Assembly (NCBI GenBank): GCA_016711285.1
Contig: JADJTG010000013.1
Location: 288,001 to 352,000, forward strand
From: Sphingobacteriales bacterium
GTDB lineage: Bacteria > Bacteroidota > Bacteroidia > Chitinophagales > UBA2359
Reading direction: 5' to 3'
DNA length: 64,000 bases
Part shown: positions 44,807 through 54,119 of the stretch, one piece after another
How the letters are laid out: each line of letters begins with the position of its first letter
How positions within the stretch are numbered: position 1 is the stretch's first letter
The notes under the pieces: generated by a model
The model's database searches: none
Seen by the model: the letters and a program-made list of their open reading frames with translations, nothing else
Told to the model about the DNA's origin: nothing
Program-made: the position numbers and the translations under genes

Positions 44807-46930
44807 ATGGCAAGAGATTTAAGATATACCCGAAATATAGGAATTGCTGCTCACATTGATGCCGGCAAAACCACTACTACCGAGCGTATTCTCTATTACA
44901 CCGGTAAAACCCATAAAATTGGTGAAGTACACGACGGTGCTGCTACTATGGACTGGATGGTACAAGAGCAGGAGCGCGGTATCACTATCACCTCCGCCGC
45001 TACCAAAACCGAGTGGCGTTATAAAGACGATCTCTATACTATCAATATCATTGATACCCCCGGTCACGTGGATTTTACCGTAGAGGTAGAACGCTCTTTG
45101 CGTGTGCTGGACGGTGTGGTGGCTTTGTTCTGTGCAGTGAGTGGTGTAGAACCTCAATCTGAAACAGTATGGAGACAAGCCGACCGCTACAAAGTACCGC
45201 GTATCGGTTTTGTAAATAAAATGGATCGCTCCGGTGCAGACTTCTTTGAAGTAGTACGCCAAGTGCGCGAAATGTTGGGCGCAAATCCTGTGCCTTTACA
45301 AGTGCCTATCGGAGCAGAAGATACTTTTAAAGGTGTTGTGGATTTGATTAGCAATAAAGGTATCGTATGGCACGCCGAAACACAAGGTGCTACTTATGAC
45401 GTTGTGCCTATTCCTGACGACATCAAAGATGATGTGGCTCACTGGCGCGAAAAACTCATAGAAGCCGTTGCAGAATTTGATGACCAGATTTTGGAAAAAT
45501 TCTTTGATGATCCGGATTCTATCACTGAAGAAGAAATCAAAGCAGCTATTCGCCAAGCTACCATCAATATGAAAATTATTCCGATGATGTGCGGCTCGTC
45601 TTTTAAAAATAAAGGCGTACAATATACTTTAGATGCTGTAGCTTCTTATTTGCCTTCGCCGATGGATGTTGAAGCCGTAGAAGGAACAAACCCTGATACT
45701 GGTGAAACCATCTTCCGCAAACCTAATGCAACAGAACCTTTTGCAGCTTTGGCTTTCAAAATCGCTACCGATCCCTATGTAGGACGTTTGGCATTTTTTA
45801 GAGTATATTCAGGTCGTTTAGATGCAGGTTCTTATGTGTTGAATACGCGCAGCGATAAAAAAGAACGTATTTCGCGCATTTATCAAATGCACGCCAATAA
45901 ACAAAACCCTATCGAATTTATCGAAGCGGGTGATATAGGAGCAGCAGTAGGTTTTAAAGAAATTCGTACCGGTGATACCTTGTGCGAAGAAGCAAATCCT
46001 ATTGTGCTGGAGTCAATGCAGTTCCCTATACCGGTAATCAGTATTGCTATTGAGCCTAAAACTCAAAAGGATTTGGATAAATTGGGTATGGCACTCAACA
46101 AATTGGCGGAAGAAGACCCTACTTTTAAAGTGTCTTTTGACGAAGATACCGGACAAACCATTATCAGTGGTATGGGTGAGTTGCACCTTGAAATCATTGT
46201 GGATCGTCTCAAACGCGAATTCGGCGTTGAATGTAACCAAGGTGCACCGCAAGTAAACTACAAAGAAGCTATCACACAAGCCGTTCAACACCGCGAGTTG
46301 TACAAAAAACAATCGGGTGGTCGTGGTAAATATGCCGATATTATTTTTGAATTGATGCCGGCTAAACCTGATGAAAACGGTAAAGTTGAAGAAGGATTGC
46401 AGTTTGTAAATGAAATAGTAGGTGGTGCTATCCCGCGCGAATATATCCCTTCTATAGAAAAAGGATTCCGCGAAGCAATGTCCAACGGTGTATTGGCAGG
46501 CTATACGATGGACTCTTTGCGGGTACGTTTGCATGATGGCGGCTTCCACGCAGTGGACTCTGATGCCTTCTCTTTTGAGCAAGCCGCAAAAATGGGCTAT
46601 CGCGAAGCCGCTCGTAAAGCAAGACCGGTATTGTTAGAGCCGATTATGAAATTGGAAGTGATTACACCCGAAGAAAATACTGGTGATGTGGTAGGTGATA
46701 TTAACCGCCGCCGTGGTATTATGGAGGGTATGGATATGAAAGCAGGTGCACAAGTGATTAAAGCTAGAGTTCCTCTCTCGGAAATGTTCGGCTATGTAAC
46801 TGCTTTGCGTACCATTACTTCCGGACGTGCTACTTCTGTAATGGAATTTTCGCATTATGCCGAAGCTCCTACAAATATTGCAGAAGCTGTTATCGCTAAA
46901 TCTCAAGGAAAAATTAAAGTTGAACAATAG
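44807..46930 (+). CDS. fusA: Elongation factor G
   Basis: GTPase that drives translocation and, with ribosome recycling factor, recycling. 707 residues, full length. G-domain motifs are AHIDAGKTT (P-loop), DTPGHVDF and NKMDRSG; domains II-V follow, with the domain IV segment HDGGFHAVDSDAFSFEQA. It lies between rpsG and rpsJ. tufA, which follows fusA in many proteobacteria, is absent, as is normal for Bacteroidota. Confidence 0.97.
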   Translation: MARDLRYTRNIGIAAHIDAGKTTTTERILYYTGKTHKIGEVHDGAATMDWMVQEQERGITITSAATKTEWRYKDDLYTINIIDTPGHVDFTVEVERSLRVLDGVVALFCAVSGVEPQSETVWRQADRYKVPRIGFVNKMDRSGADFFEVVRQVREMLGANPVPLQVPIGAEDTFKGVVDLISNKGIVWHAETQGATYDVVPIPDDIKDDVAHWREKLIEAVAEFDDQILEKFFDDPDSITEEEIKAAIRQATINMKIIPMMCGSSFKNKGVQYTLDAVASYLPSPMDVEAVEGTNPDTGETIFRKPNATEPFAALAFKIATDPYVGRLAFFRVYSGRLDAGSYVLNTRSDKKERISRIYQMHANKQNPIEFIEAGDIGAAVGFKEIRTGDTLCEEANPIVLESMQFPIPVISIAIEPKTQKDLDKLGMALNKLAEEDPTFKVSFDEDTGQTIISGMGELHLEIIVDRLKREFGVECNQGAPQVNYKEAITQAVQHRELYKKQSGGRGKYADIIFELMPAKPDENGKVEEGLQFVNEIVGGAIPREYIPSIEKGFREAMSNGVLAGYTMDSLRVRLHDGGFHAVDSDAFSFEQAAKMGYREAARKARPVLLEPIMKLEVITPEENTGDVVGDINRRRGIMEGMDMKAGAQVIKARVPLSEMFGYVTALRTITSGRATSVMEFSHYAEAPTNIAEAVIAKSQGKIKVEQ

Positions 46931-46944
46931 TCGCTTATTTTCTC

Positions 46945-47250
46945 ATGACACAAAGAATCAGAATAAAATTGAAGTCGTATGACCACAACTTGGTGGACAA
47001 ATCGGCTGAAAAAATAGTGAAAACTGTAAAAGCTACCGGAGCCGTTGTAAATGGACCCGTGCCGCTTCCTACTCACAAGCGTATTTTTACCATTTTGCGC
47101 TCTCCGCACGTTAATAAGACTTCACGGGAGCAGTTTCAGTTGAGTACTTATAAAAGATTGCTTGATATTTATAGTTCAACTTCTAAAACTATTGACGCAT
47201 TGATGAAACTGGAATTGCCCAGCGGTGTTGATGTAGAAATTAAAGTGTAA
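46945..47250 (+). CDS. rpsJ: Ribosomal protein S10
   Basis: 101 residues. 30S head protein, also NusB's partner in antitermination. Landmarks are IRIKLKSYDHNLVDKSAEKI, GPVPLPTHKRIFTILRSPHVNK and the ending LPSGVDVEIKV. It starts 15 bases after fusA, joining the str and S10 clusters. Confidence 0.97.
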   Translation: MTQRIRIKLKSYDHNLVDKSAEKIVKTVKATGAVVNGPVPLPTHKRIFTILRSPHVNKTSREQFQLSTYKRLLDIYSSTSKTIDALMKLELPSGVDVEIKV

Positions 47251-47258
47251 TTAATATT

Positions 47259-47876
47259 ATGATAGGAATAATAGGAAAAAAAGTTGGTATGACCAGCATT
47301 TTTCAAGCAGACGGCGTTTATGTCGCTTGTACCATCGTTGAAGCTGGACCTTGTCCTGTAACGCAAGTAAAAACTGACGAAACGGACGGTTATAATGCCA
47401 TACAGGTCGCTTTTGATGATGCTAAAGAAAAAAATGTTCCCAAACCGATGAAGGGGCATTTTGCCAAAGCAAACGTAACCCCTAAACGTAAAGTGATGGA
47501 GTTCCGAAATTACAATACCGTGCCTGCTTTGGGCGATGCTATCAATGTTGAAAATTTTGTAGAAGGAGATAAAGTAAGTGTAGTAGGTGTGAGCAAAGGA
47601 AAAGGTTTTCAAGGGGTAGTAAAAAGACACGGATTTGGTGGTGTAGGTGAAAGCACACACGGACAACACAACCGTGAACGTGCACCTGGTTCTATTGGTG
47701 CTTGTTCATTCCCTTCGCGTGTGTTCAAAGGCAAACGTATGGCGGGAAGAACCGGCGGTGAGCGTATTAAAATTAAAAATTTAGAAATTATTAAAATCTA
47801 CAGAGACGAAAACCTCCTCCTCATCAAAGGGGCTGTTCCGGGTGCTAAAGGCTCTTATGTAGTAGTTGAAAAATAA
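47259..47876 (+). CDS. rplC: Ribosomal protein L3
   Basis: 205 residues. Early 50S assembly protein near the peptidyl transferase centre. Landmarks are IIGKKVGMTSIF, the Gln-methylation region GGVGESTHGQHNRERAPGSI, and GRTGGERIKIKNLEI. It begins 9 bases after rpsJ. Confidence 0.97.
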   Translation: MIGIIGKKVGMTSIFQADGVYVACTIVEAGPCPVTQVKTDETDGYNAIQVAFDDAKEKNVPKPMKGHFAKANVTPKRKVMEFRNYNTVPALGDAINVENFVEGDKVSVVGVSKGKGFQGVVKRHGFGGVGESTHGQHNRERAPGSIGACSFPSRVFKGKRMAGRTGGERIKIKNLEIIKIYRDENLLLIKGAVPGAKGSYVVVEK

Positions 47877-47891
47877 TTACGGATATTGACC

Positions 47892-48506
47892 ATGACTATA
47901 GACATTTTAAATACACAGGGAACATCAACCGGCAGAACGGTTGAATTGCCCGATGCTATATTCGGTATTGAACCAAACGATCATTGTATTTACTTAGCCG
48001 TAAAACAATATCTCGCCAACCAACGTCAGGGAACGCACAAATCCAAAGAACGCAGCGAAGTGTCGGGTTCTACTCGCAAATTGCATCGCCAAAAAGGTAC
48101 GGGCGGCTCTCGTAAAGGAGACATCAACAACCCGCTTTATCCGGGTGGGGGACGTGTGTTTGGTCCAAAACCCAGAGATTATCGCTTTAAATTAAATAAA
48201 AAAGTGAAAGAATTGGCACGTCGCTCCGCATTAGCTTACAAAGCGCGTGAAAATAATATCATTGTTGTTGAAGACTTGAATTTGAATCAGGCAAAAACCA
48301 AAGATTTTTATACTATTGCTAAAAATTTAGGTGTAGTTGGTAAAAAATTCCTCTTGGTTACGAAAGATATAAATCCTAATGTGTATCTGTCGGCTCGCAA
48401 TATTCAAAATGCGCAAATAATGACAGCCGGTGCTTTAAATACTTATCAAGTAATGAAAGCGCATTCGCTTATTTTGTCGGAAGGTGCTATCAGTTTGATA
48501 CAATAA
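47892..48506 (+). CDS. rplD: Ribosomal protein L4
   Basis: 204 residues from the ATG at 47892; a TTG at 47886 in the same frame is less likely. Lines the exit tunnel with its extended loop (GSTRKLHRQKGTGGSRKGD). In enterobacteria L4 also represses the S10 operon; there is no sign of that here. It sits in the standard order between rplC and rplW. Confidence 0.96.
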   Translation: MTIDILNTQGTSTGRTVELPDAIFGIEPNDHCIYLAVKQYLANQRQGTHKSKERSEVSGSTRKLHRQKGTGGSRKGDINNPLYPGGGRVFGPKPRDYRFKLNKKVKELARRSALAYKARENNIIVVEDLNLNQAKTKDFYTIAKNLGVVGKKFLLVTKDINPNVYLSARNIQNAQIMTAGALNTYQVMKAHSLILSEGAISLIQ

Positions 48507-48541
48507 AAATTACTCATTTTAATAAAACGAGCAATAATAAG

Positions 48542-48841
48542 ATGTCTATTCAAATCATTAAAAAACCCATTATCAGTGAAAAAATGGATAAAATGGGTAA
48601 AAAAATGAACCGCTACGGTTTTATCGTTCATAAAAAAGCCGATAAGCCTGCTATCAAAGCAGCCGTAGAAGAAATGTTCGGAGTGCAGGTCGCAGCAGTA
48701 AACACAATCATTGAACCAGCAAAAACTAAACGCCGCTATACGCGCCGTGGTATTTTGGAAGGCTCAAAACCCTCCATCAAAAAAGCCATTATTACTTTAA
48801 AAGAAGGTTTTACCATTGATTTATATTCAGGCGGTGAATAA
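48542..48841 (+). CDS. rplW: Ribosomal protein L23
   Basis: 99 residues. Exit-tunnel protein that docks trigger factor and SRP. Landmarks are IIKKPIISEKMDKMG, the EEMFGVQVAAVNT helix and a basic loop KTKRRYTRRG. Follows rplD by 35 bases. Confidence 0.96.
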   Translation: MSIQIIKKPIISEKMDKMGKKMNRYGFIVHKKADKPAIKAAVEEMFGVQVAAVNTIIEPAKTKRRYTRRGILEGSKPSIKKAIITLKEGFTIDLYSGGE

Positions 48842-48905
48842 TTTTTAACATTCAAAACTAAGTTTTTCGAGCAGCACGCAGCATCGAATTATATATTTTA
48901 ATTAC

Positions 48906-49739
48906 ATGGCAACTAAAAAATTTAGTCCAATTACTCCGGGTTTGCGCTTTCGCGTAGCAGTAGATTTGTCGGAATTGTCAAAAGTAGCTCCCGAAAAAAG
49001 CCTCTTGCAGCCTTACACCAAAACTGGCGGTAGGGGTAAAGACGGCAGAATGTCCACCCGCAATGTTGGTGGTGGTCATAAAAGAAAATACCGTATTGTG
49101 GATTTCTTGCGCAATAAGCACGGTGTTCCTGCTACTGTGAAAACTCTTGAATACGATCCTAACCGTTCGGCTTTCATTGCTTTGGTGAGTTATGCCGATG
49201 GCGAAAAACGCTATATCTTGGCTCCCGAAGGCTTAAAAGTGGGCGATACCGTACAATCCGGTGAAAATATAGCCCCTAATTTAGGCAATACCTTGTTGTT
49301 GCGCGATATTCCACTTGGTACGGTTATCCACAATATTGAAATGCAACCGGGCAGAGGAGGAGTAATGGCAAGAAGTGCTGGTACTTATGCGCAGGTGGCA
49401 GCCAAAGATGGCAAATATGTTGTTATTAAATTGCCTTCAGGCGAAACTCGTATGATTCTCCATACTTGCTTGGCTACTGTCGGTACTGTTTCTAACCCTG
49501 ATCACGGATTGAAAATTTTAGGTAAAGCTGGACGCAAACGCTGGGAAGGCAGAAGACCTCGTGTGCGTGGTGTAGCGATGAACCCTGTGGATCACCCGAT
49601 GGGTGGTGGTGAAGGAAGAGCCTCTGGCGGACACCCGCGCTCTCGTACTGGTTTGTATGCCAAAGGTCAGAAAACACGCAATGCCAATAAAGCGTCTTCT
49701 AAACTTATTATTGCACGTAAAAAAAATGCTAAAAAATAA
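48906..49739 (+). CDS. rplB: Ribosomal protein L2
   Basis: 277 residues. Essential for subunit joining and peptidyl transfer. The conserved histidine region is present as MNPVDHPMGGGEGRASGGHP, with GGGHKRKYRIVDFLRNK and RSAGTYAQVAAKDG as further landmarks. rpsS begins two bases after its stop codon. Confidence 0.97.
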   Translation: MATKKFSPITPGLRFRVAVDLSELSKVAPEKSLLQPYTKTGGRGKDGRMSTRNVGGGHKRKYRIVDFLRNKHGVPATVKTLEYDPNRSAFIALVSYADGEKRYILAPEGLKVGDTVQSGENIAPNLGNTLLLRDIPLGTVIHNIEMQPGRGGVMARSAGTYAQVAAKDGKYVVIKLPSGETRMILHTCLATVGTVSNPDHGLKILGKAGRKRWEGRRPRVRGVAMNPVDHPMGGGEGRASGGHPRSRTGLYAKGQKTRNANKASSKLIIARKKNAKK

Positions 49740-49741
49740 CA

Positions 49742-50011
49742 ATGGGAAGATCTCTTAAAAAAGGACCTTATGTGGCTTATCACCTCCAAATTAAAATTGA
49801 TAAGCTCAATGAGTCAGGTAAAAAAAATGTGGTTAAAACTTGGTCGCGCCGCTCTTTGATTACGCCCGATTTTGTGGGACACACTTTGGCGGTGCATAAT
49901 GGAAATAAATTTATTCCGGTGTATGTTACCGAAAATATGGTAGGGCATCGTTTGGGTGAGTTCTCACCTACACGTACCTTTAAAGGACACTCATCTAAGA
50001 AACAAAAATAA
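49742..50011 (+). CDS. rpsS: Ribosomal protein S19
   Basis: 89 residues. 30S head protein forming a bridge with S13. Landmarks are MGRSLKKGPYVAYHL, TWSRRSLITPDFVGHTLAVH and LGEFSPTRTFKGHS. Tightly coupled to rplB (two-base gap). Confidence 0.97.
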   Translation: MGRSLKKGPYVAYHLQIKIDKLNESGKKNVVKTWSRRSLITPDFVGHTLAVHNGNKFIPVYVTENMVGHRLGEFSPTRTFKGHSSKKQK

Positions 50012-50027
50012 TTTTAAATAATAACTC

Positions 50028-50405
50028 ATGGAAGCGATTGCAAAGCTGAAAAATTGCCCCTCATCGCCACGAAAAATGCGTTTGGTTGCTGATTTGGTGC
50101 GTGGTATGAACGTTGAAAAAGCTTTATTTGTATTGAAATATAGCAATAAACAAGCAGCACGCGATATAGAAAAATTATTGCTCTCTGCCGTTGCCAACTG
50201 GACTGTTAAAAATAACGACAAAAGCATTGATGATGTTGATTTGGTGGTGAAAAGAATTTTTGTGGACGGCGGCAGCCAGATCAAACGCTTTCAAACCGCT
50301 CCTTTCGGCAGACCGCGTAAAATCAGAAAACGCTCTAACCATATCACTATTATTGTTGATGGTGCGACTGCGGAACAACCCCAAAAAGTATCTTCTAAGA
50401 AATAA
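50028..50405 (+). CDS. rplV: Ribosomal protein L22
   Basis: 125 residues. Lines the exit tunnel; its hairpin is a macrolide resistance site. Landmarks are CPSSPRKMRLVADLVRG and the C-terminal FGRPRKIRKRSNHITIIV. The hairpin shows no obvious insertion or deletion. Confidence 0.96.
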   Translation: MEAIAKLKNCPSSPRKMRLVADLVRGMNVEKALFVLKYSNKQAARDIEKLLLSAVANWTVKNNDKSIDDVDLVVKRIFVDGGSQIKRFQTAPFGRPRKIRKRSNHITIIVDGATAEQPQKVSSKK

Positions 50406-50424
50406 TACAACTCTGTAAAATTAT

Positions 50425-51249
50425 ATGGGACAAAAAACCAACCCTATAGGTAATCGTTTAGGCATCATCAGAGGCTGGGAATCCAATTGGTACGGCGACT
50501 CTAAAGATTTTGCTACTAAATTGGTAGAAGATGAAAAAATCCGCCAGTACCTCAATGCTCGTATCAGCAAAGGTGGTATCTCTATGATACAAATTGAGCG
50601 CACGCTCAAACGTATCACTGTTACTATTCATACTTCTCGTCCGGGTATTATTATCGGAAAAGGCGGTAATGAAGTAGATAAAATTAAAGAAGAGTTGAAA
50701 AAACTCACCAATAAAGAAATTCAAATTAATATCAGCGAAATCCGCCGCCCTGAATTAGATGCCAATATCGTAGCTGAAACTATTGCTAAACAATTAGAAG
50801 CGCGTGTGAATTTCCGCCGTGCCATCAAAATGGCGATAGGTTCTACCATGCGTATGGGTGCCGAAGGTATTAAAGTGCGTATTTCTGGTCGTTTGAATGG
50901 TGCAGATATTGCCCGCAGCGAGGAATATAAAGAAGGAAGAACTCCTTTACACACCTGGCGTGCAGATATTGATTATGCTTTGAAAGAAGCCTTGACAGTG
51001 TATGGTTTGATTGGCGTGAAAGTGTGGATTTGTCGTGGCGAGAAATATGGGAAAGTAGATTTGTCGCCTGTAACAATAGCACCTAGCAAAGGTTCTTTTG
51101 GTGGCGGTGATGGTGGTAATCGTGGAGACCGCGGAGACCGTGGTGGCAGAAAACGTCGTGATGGCGGCGGCGGCGGTCGTGATGGTGGTGGTCGTGGTGA
51201 TGGCGGTAATCGCGGAGACCGTGGCGGCAATCGTGGCGGCAAGCGTTAA
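50425..51249 (+). CDS. rpsC: Ribosomal protein S3 with Gly/Arg-rich C-terminal tail
   Basis: 274 residues. 30S protein at the mRNA entry site with helicase activity. Residues 1-about 215 are canonical: MGQKTNPIGNRLG, the KH-domain loop GIIIGKGGNEVDK, GRLNGADIARSE and VKVWICRGE. Residues about 225-274 (nucleotides 51097-51246) are an added tail of repeated GGNRGDRGG and GGGRDGG units, about half Gly with regularly spaced Arg and Asp. Such RGG-like tails bind RNA in other proteins. The frame is intact and stops normally, followed by a 127-base gap before rplP. Confidence 0.96.
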   Translation: MGQKTNPIGNRLGIIRGWESNWYGDSKDFATKLVEDEKIRQYLNARISKGGISMIQIERTLKRITVTIHTSRPGIIIGKGGNEVDKIKEELKKLTNKEIQINISEIRRPELDANIVAETIAKQLEARVNFRRAIKMAIGSTMRMGAEGIKVRISGRLNGADIARSEEYKEGRTPLHTWRADIDYALKEALTVYGLIGVKVWICRGEKYGKVDLSPVTIAPSKGSFGGGDGGNRGDRGDRGGRKRRDGGGGGRDGGGRGDGGNRGDRGGNRGGKR

Positions 51250-51376
51250 TTTTTTAATGGATATTTTTTATTTTATATTATATATAGCGCAATTTTGTTG
51301 GAATTAACAGGTAAATGAAAGACATCTCTTTTTTTTGATGCATCACACTTTCATTACCACCAAATTTTAAATCATT

Positions 51377-51796
51377 ATGCTTCAACCCAAACGTTCAAAA
51401 TATAGAAAACAGCAGAAAGGCAGAGTAAAGGGTATCGCCCATCGCGGAGCTACCATCGCATTCGGTTCTTTCGGACTAAAAGCTACCACACAAGGTTTTA
51501 TTACTTCAAGAACTATTGAGGCGGCTCGTATTGCACTCACCCGTTTTATGAAACGCGAAGGTAAAGTATGGATTCGTATTTTTCCTGATAAACCGATTAC
51601 CGCTAAACCCGCTGAGGTGCGTATGGGTAAAGGTAAAGGTGCACCCAGCCATTGGGTAGCTGTTGTAAAACCCGGCAGAATTTTGTTTGAAGCCGATGGC
51701 GTATCACCGGAAGTGGCGCAGGAAGCTTTCCGTTTGGCTGCTCAAAAACTTCCTGTACTCACTAAATTTGTAGTAAGACCGGATTACGGTAATTAA
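51377..51796 (+). CDS. rplP: Ribosomal protein L16
   Basis: 139 residues. 50S protein that positions A-site tRNA. Landmarks are MLQPKRSKYRKQQKGR, ITSRTIEAARIALTRF and VRMGKGKGAPSHWVAVV. It is preceded by an unusually long gap in this operon (127 bases, AT-rich) in which I see no promoter that fits the consensus. Confidence 0.97.
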   Translation: MLQPKRSKYRKQQKGRVKGIAHRGATIAFGSFGLKATTQGFITSRTIEAARIALTRFMKREGKVWIRIFPDKPITAKPAEVRMGKGKGAPSHWVAVVKPGRILFEADGVSPEVAQEAFRLAAQKLPVLTKFVVRPDYGN

Positions 51797-51817
51797 TCTT
51801 TATATATTCAAATTTCC

Positions 51818-52027
51818 ATGGCAAAACAAAATATTATTGATTTTAAAGGAATGTCGCAAGAGGAGCTGCTTCAATATGTGAAAGGCGAAAAATTGCGCTT
51901 GCAAAGAATGACATTCAACCATAGTGTTACTCCTATGGAAAATCCTACCCAAATCAAAGCCTTGCGCAGAGATATTGCGCGTGCCAAAACTGAAATGCGT
52001 GCTCGCCAGCTCGCTGCTCTTAAATAA
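51818..52027 (+). CDS. rpmC: Ribosomal protein L29
   Basis: 69 residues, two helices, at the tunnel exit next to L23. Landmarks are FKGMSQEELLQYVKGEK and the ending IKALRRDIARAKTEMRARQ. Confidence 0.94.
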   Translation: MAKQNIIDFKGMSQEELLQYVKGEKLRLQRMTFNHSVTPMENPTQIKALRRDIARAKTEMRARQLAALK

Positions 52028-52057
52028 TTTTTAAGCCTATATTTTTACATATATATT

Positions 52058-52315
52058 ATGTTAGATAGAAAATTAAGAAAAACCCGTGTCGGCATCGTAA
52101 CAAGCAATAAAGCCGATAAAACTATTACGGTATCTATTGAACGGAAAGAAAGACACCCTTTATACGGAAAATTTATTAAAAAAACCAAAAAGTTTCACGC
52201 ACACGACGAAAAAAACGAATGTAACGAAGGAGATACTGTGCGTATTACGGAAACACGCCCTTTGAGCAAAACTAAAAGATGGCGTTTGGTGGAGATTGTA
52301 GATAGAGCCAAATAA
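52058..52315 (+). CDS. rpsQ: Ribosomal protein S17
   Basis: 85 residues, OB-fold primary 16S-binding protein. Landmarks are LRKTRVGIVTSNKADKTITV, ERKERHPLYGKF and GDTVRITETRPLSKTKRWRL. Followed by a 125-base AT-rich gap before rplN. Confidence 0.96.
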   Translation: MLDRKLRKTRVGIVTSNKADKTITVSIERKERHPLYGKFIKKTKKFHAHDEKNECNEGDTVRITETRPLSKTKRWRLVEIVDRAK

Positions 52316-52440
52316 TATTTTTTTTATTTGCTCCTATATTCCCGACACCTTTTGATTTTTTTATATTTTTCATAATTTTATTATCAAAAGAGAACGATTG
52401 TTCTGTTTGTCATACAACAACGATTTTAATTTAATAAACC

Positions 52441-52809
52441 ATGATACAGCAAGAATCCAGACTGAAAGTAGCGGATAACAGCGGCGCAAAAGAGGTGCTT
52501 TGCATCAGAGTGTTGAAAGGAACACGTGCTCGCTATGCTAGCGTAGGCGATAAAATTATTGTAGCAGTAAAAGATGCACTGCCCGGTGGTGCCGTGAAAA
52601 AAGGTGCCGTTTCCAGAGCTGTGGTAGTACGCACCAAAAAAGAAGTGCGCCGCAAAGATGGTTCTTATATCCGCTTTGATGATAATGCCGTTGTTATTTT
52701 GAACAACCAAGATGAACCGCGCGGTACCCGTATTTTCGGTCCGGTGGCTCGCGAATTGCGCGACAAACAGTACATGAAAATCATTTCCTTAGCACCTGAA
52801 GTATTATAA
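52441..52809 (+). CDS. rplN: Ribosomal protein L14
   Basis: 122 residues. Forms intersubunit bridges and binds RsfS. Landmarks are MIQQESRLKVADNSGAKEVL, the KGAVSRAVVVRTKKEVRR segment and GTRIFGPVARELRD. Confidence 0.97.
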   Translation: MIQQESRLKVADNSGAKEVLCIRVLKGTRARYASVGDKIIVAVKDALPGGAVKKGAVSRAVVVRTKKEVRRKDGSYIRFDDNAVVILNNQDEPRGTRIFGPVARELRDKQYMKIISLAPEVL

Positions 52810-52817
52810 AAAATACC

Positions 52818-53159
52818 ATGAAAAACGAAGCAAAGAAAACATTCAAATTCCATATCAAAAAAGGAGACACCGTGAAAGTAATTTCAGGTGACGATAAAGG
52901 TAAAACAGGAATTGTCTTGCACGTAAACAGAGATACTTACCGCGCTATCGTGGAAGGATTGAATATGGTAACTAAGCACCAAAAACCAACAGCCGCCAAT
53001 ACTGCAGGCAGCCGTGTACAGTTGGAAGCACCTATTCATATTTCTAATTTGATGCTGGTAGATGCTAATGGCGTTGCCGGTCGTGTTGGTCGTAAAGTAG
53101 TGGACGGCAAAAAAGTTCGCTATTCCAAAAAATCAGGAGAGGTTATTATCAATCAATAG
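52818..53159 (+). CDS. rplX: Ribosomal protein L24
   Basis: 113 residues. Assembly initiator of the 50S subunit, KOW-type fold. Landmarks are IKKGDTVKVISGDDKGKTG and NMVTKHQKPTAAN. Begins 8 bases after rplN. Confidence 0.95.
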   Translation: MKNEAKKTFKFHIKKGDTVKVISGDDKGKTGIVLHVNRDTYRAIVEGLNMVTKHQKPTAANTAGSRVQLEAPIHISNLMLVDANGVAGRVGRKVVDGKKVRYSKKSGEVIINQ

Positions 53160-53170
53160 AACATTATCTT

Positions 53171-53728
53171 ATGAGTAAAGTAAAAATAGAATCGCGTTTG
53201 CGTAAAAAATACCAAGATGAGGCGGTGGCAAGCCTGATGGAGCAATTTCAATATAAAAGCCCAATGGAAGTGCCTCGCTTGAAAAAAATATGCTTGAATC
53301 AGGGAATGGGTATTGCCGTTTCTGATAAAAAAATGATTGATGCCGCTATTGACGAAATGACGGCTATCACCGGACAAAAAGCTGTTTCAACTCGCGCTAA
53401 AAAATCTATCTCTAACTTTAAATTGCGCGAAGGAATGCCTATTGGTGTGCGTGTTACTTTGCGCCACAATAATATGTGGGATTTCTTGGATAGATTTGTT
53501 TCTATTGCTTTGCCTCGTGTACGCGACTTTCGCGGTATCAACGATAAAAGCTTTGACGGACGCGGAAACTATACCATGGGTATCACCGAGCAAATTATTT
53601 TCCCTGAAATCAATTTGGATAAAGTACCCAGAATTTCAGGATTTGATATTACTTTTGTAACCTCTGCCAAAACCGATAACGAAGCATTTGCTTTGTTGAA
53701 AGCTTTGGGATTGCCTTTTAAAAAGTAA
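53171..53728 (+). CDS. rplE: Ribosomal protein L5
   Basis: 185 residues. Binds 5S rRNA and contacts P-site tRNA. Landmarks are SNFKLREGMPIGVRVTLR, the GRGNYTMGITEQIIFPEI segment and GFDITFVTSAKTDNEAFALL. Confidence 0.97.
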   Translation: MSKVKIESRLRKKYQDEAVASLMEQFQYKSPMEVPRLKKICLNQGMGIAVSDKKMIDAAIDEMTAITGQKAVSTRAKKSISNFKLREGMPIGVRVTLRHNNMWDFLDRFVSIALPRVRDFRGINDKSFDGRGNYTMGITEQIIFPEINLDKVPRISGFDITFVTSAKTDNEAFALLKALGLPFKK

Positions 53729-53775
53729 CCTTATTTTTATTTTTTTGACTATCACCGAATTGTTTTTTATATACA

Positions 53776-54044
53776 ATGTCTAAAGAAAGTGTAAAAGCGC
53801 GTCAGTTGAAACGCGAAAAAATAGTGGCTCAATATGCCGACAGAAGAAAAAAATTAAAAGAAGAAAGTAATTGGGAAGCTTTGGACAAACTCCCAAAAAA
53901 TGCTTCGCCTGTACGTTTGCGCAATCGCTGTAAAATTACCGCAGACCCCGTGCTTATGTACGCTTTTTCGGAATTTCAAGGATTAAATTGCGCGACCTCG
54001 CCAATGCAGGTAAAATACCCGGCGTGGTAAAAGCAAGCTGGTAA
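53776..54044 (+). CDS. rpsN: Ribosomal protein S14, frameshifted
   Basis: The first 60 residues are normal S14 (MSKESVKARQLKREKIVAQY, VRLRNRCKIT). The frame then slips and would end at 54030 with unrelated residues. Adding one G at about 53941 (GGC for GC) restores GRPRAYVRFFGISRIKLRDL and the ending IPGVVKASW up to the stop at 54042-54044, giving the expected 89 residues. This is the long, zinc-free form of S14. The gene is essential, so a base-level sequence error is the most likely cause. Confidence 0.93.
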
Positions 54045-54119
54045 TCTTTTTTTTAGTATCATTTTTTTCTATCTATTTAGGATTTTATATATATCAAACG
54101 GTAAAATTTAAATATATCT

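Noticed and set aside
50973..51242. Pro/Arg-rich minus-strand frame opposite the S3 tail
   Set aside because: It is the complement of the Gly/Arg repeats of S3, which are in frame with a complete S3.
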